DNA of 64,000 nucleotides, from assembly GCA_946811185.2 (NCBI GenBank), contig OX328101.1, forward strand, positions 26,148,122-26,212,121, in the 5' to 3' direction. Positions 45,575 through 64,000 of the stretch are shown piece after piece. A model generated the notes under the pieces. It was given only the letters and a program-made list of their open reading frames with translations. It had not been told where the DNA came from and ran no database searches. Within the stretch, counting starts at the first letter, position 1. Each line of letters opens with the position of its first letter. The DNA is from Hippopus hippopus (Eukaryota > Mollusca > Bivalvia > Cardiida > Cardiidae). Made by a program: the position numbers and the translations under genes.

Positions 45575-64000
<18,426 letters not shown>

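Overview
This is a eukaryotic nuclear window: AT-rich, multi-exon genes with GT-AG introns, and no operons or ribosome binding sites. A bivalve mollusc is the best guess. The support is indirect: mobile elements that carry tandem ~145-160 bp satellite monomers between conserved ends (the 'pearl'/Helentron-associated architecture known from bivalves), tRNA-derived SINEs with AATC-repeat tails, and very many short hairpin elements.

Layout. (1) 266-35188, + strand: the 3' part of an ATM gene (PI3K-related DNA-damage checkpoint kinase). I placed 23 conserved exons plus one doubtful 63-nt cassette. All exons join in phase and encode about 1,170 residues, matching human ATM from roughly residue 1895 to the C-terminus: the FAT domain, the kinase domain with GDRHVQN and HIDLG motifs, and a FATC tail ending at a stop at 35186-35188. 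The 5' part lies left of the window. (2) 35189-45468: intergenic, almost all mobile elements, including a dead Tc1-like transposon, a TA-flanked 1-kb element, a mariner relic, SINEs and MITEs. (3) 45560-64000, + strand: the 5' part of a gene for an ankyrin-repeat protein that looks like the N-terminus of a TRPA-type channel. It has about 13 ankyrin repeats in 11 exons and runs off the right edge.

Repeat families (names are mine). MITE-A: ~225 bp, ends TTAACYCTTTACC.../...GGTAAAGRGTTAA, with a near-perfect ~66-bp central palindrome; about 80 copies and fragments in 64 kb. Nested insertions show a TTAA target duplication, so it is piggyBac-like. Orientation F has the end that reads ATCCCGAGTTTTAACGACC on the left; R is the reverse. 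MITE-B: ~270 bp, ends GAGCCATGCTCTGGCAAAAG. MITE-C: ~195 bp, ends GGGTCCGTATTCACCAACC. HLE: Helitron/Helentron-like elements that start TTTTTA, carry a short 5' hairpin, often hold satellite monomers, and end in a hairpin plus CTCTTGTTT or CTAGTTT. SINE-A and SINE-B: tRNA-derived. Repeats E and F: other dispersed families.

The most interesting points are: a Helentron-like 3' end lying directly at an ATM 3' splice site (31933); a shared end structure across five or six otherwise unrelated HLE families; nested insertions that record target duplications and relative age; the MITE-A hairpin conserved far better than its flanks; and an SQ cluster in ATM at the place of human Ser1981. I found no prokaryotic-style gene system.
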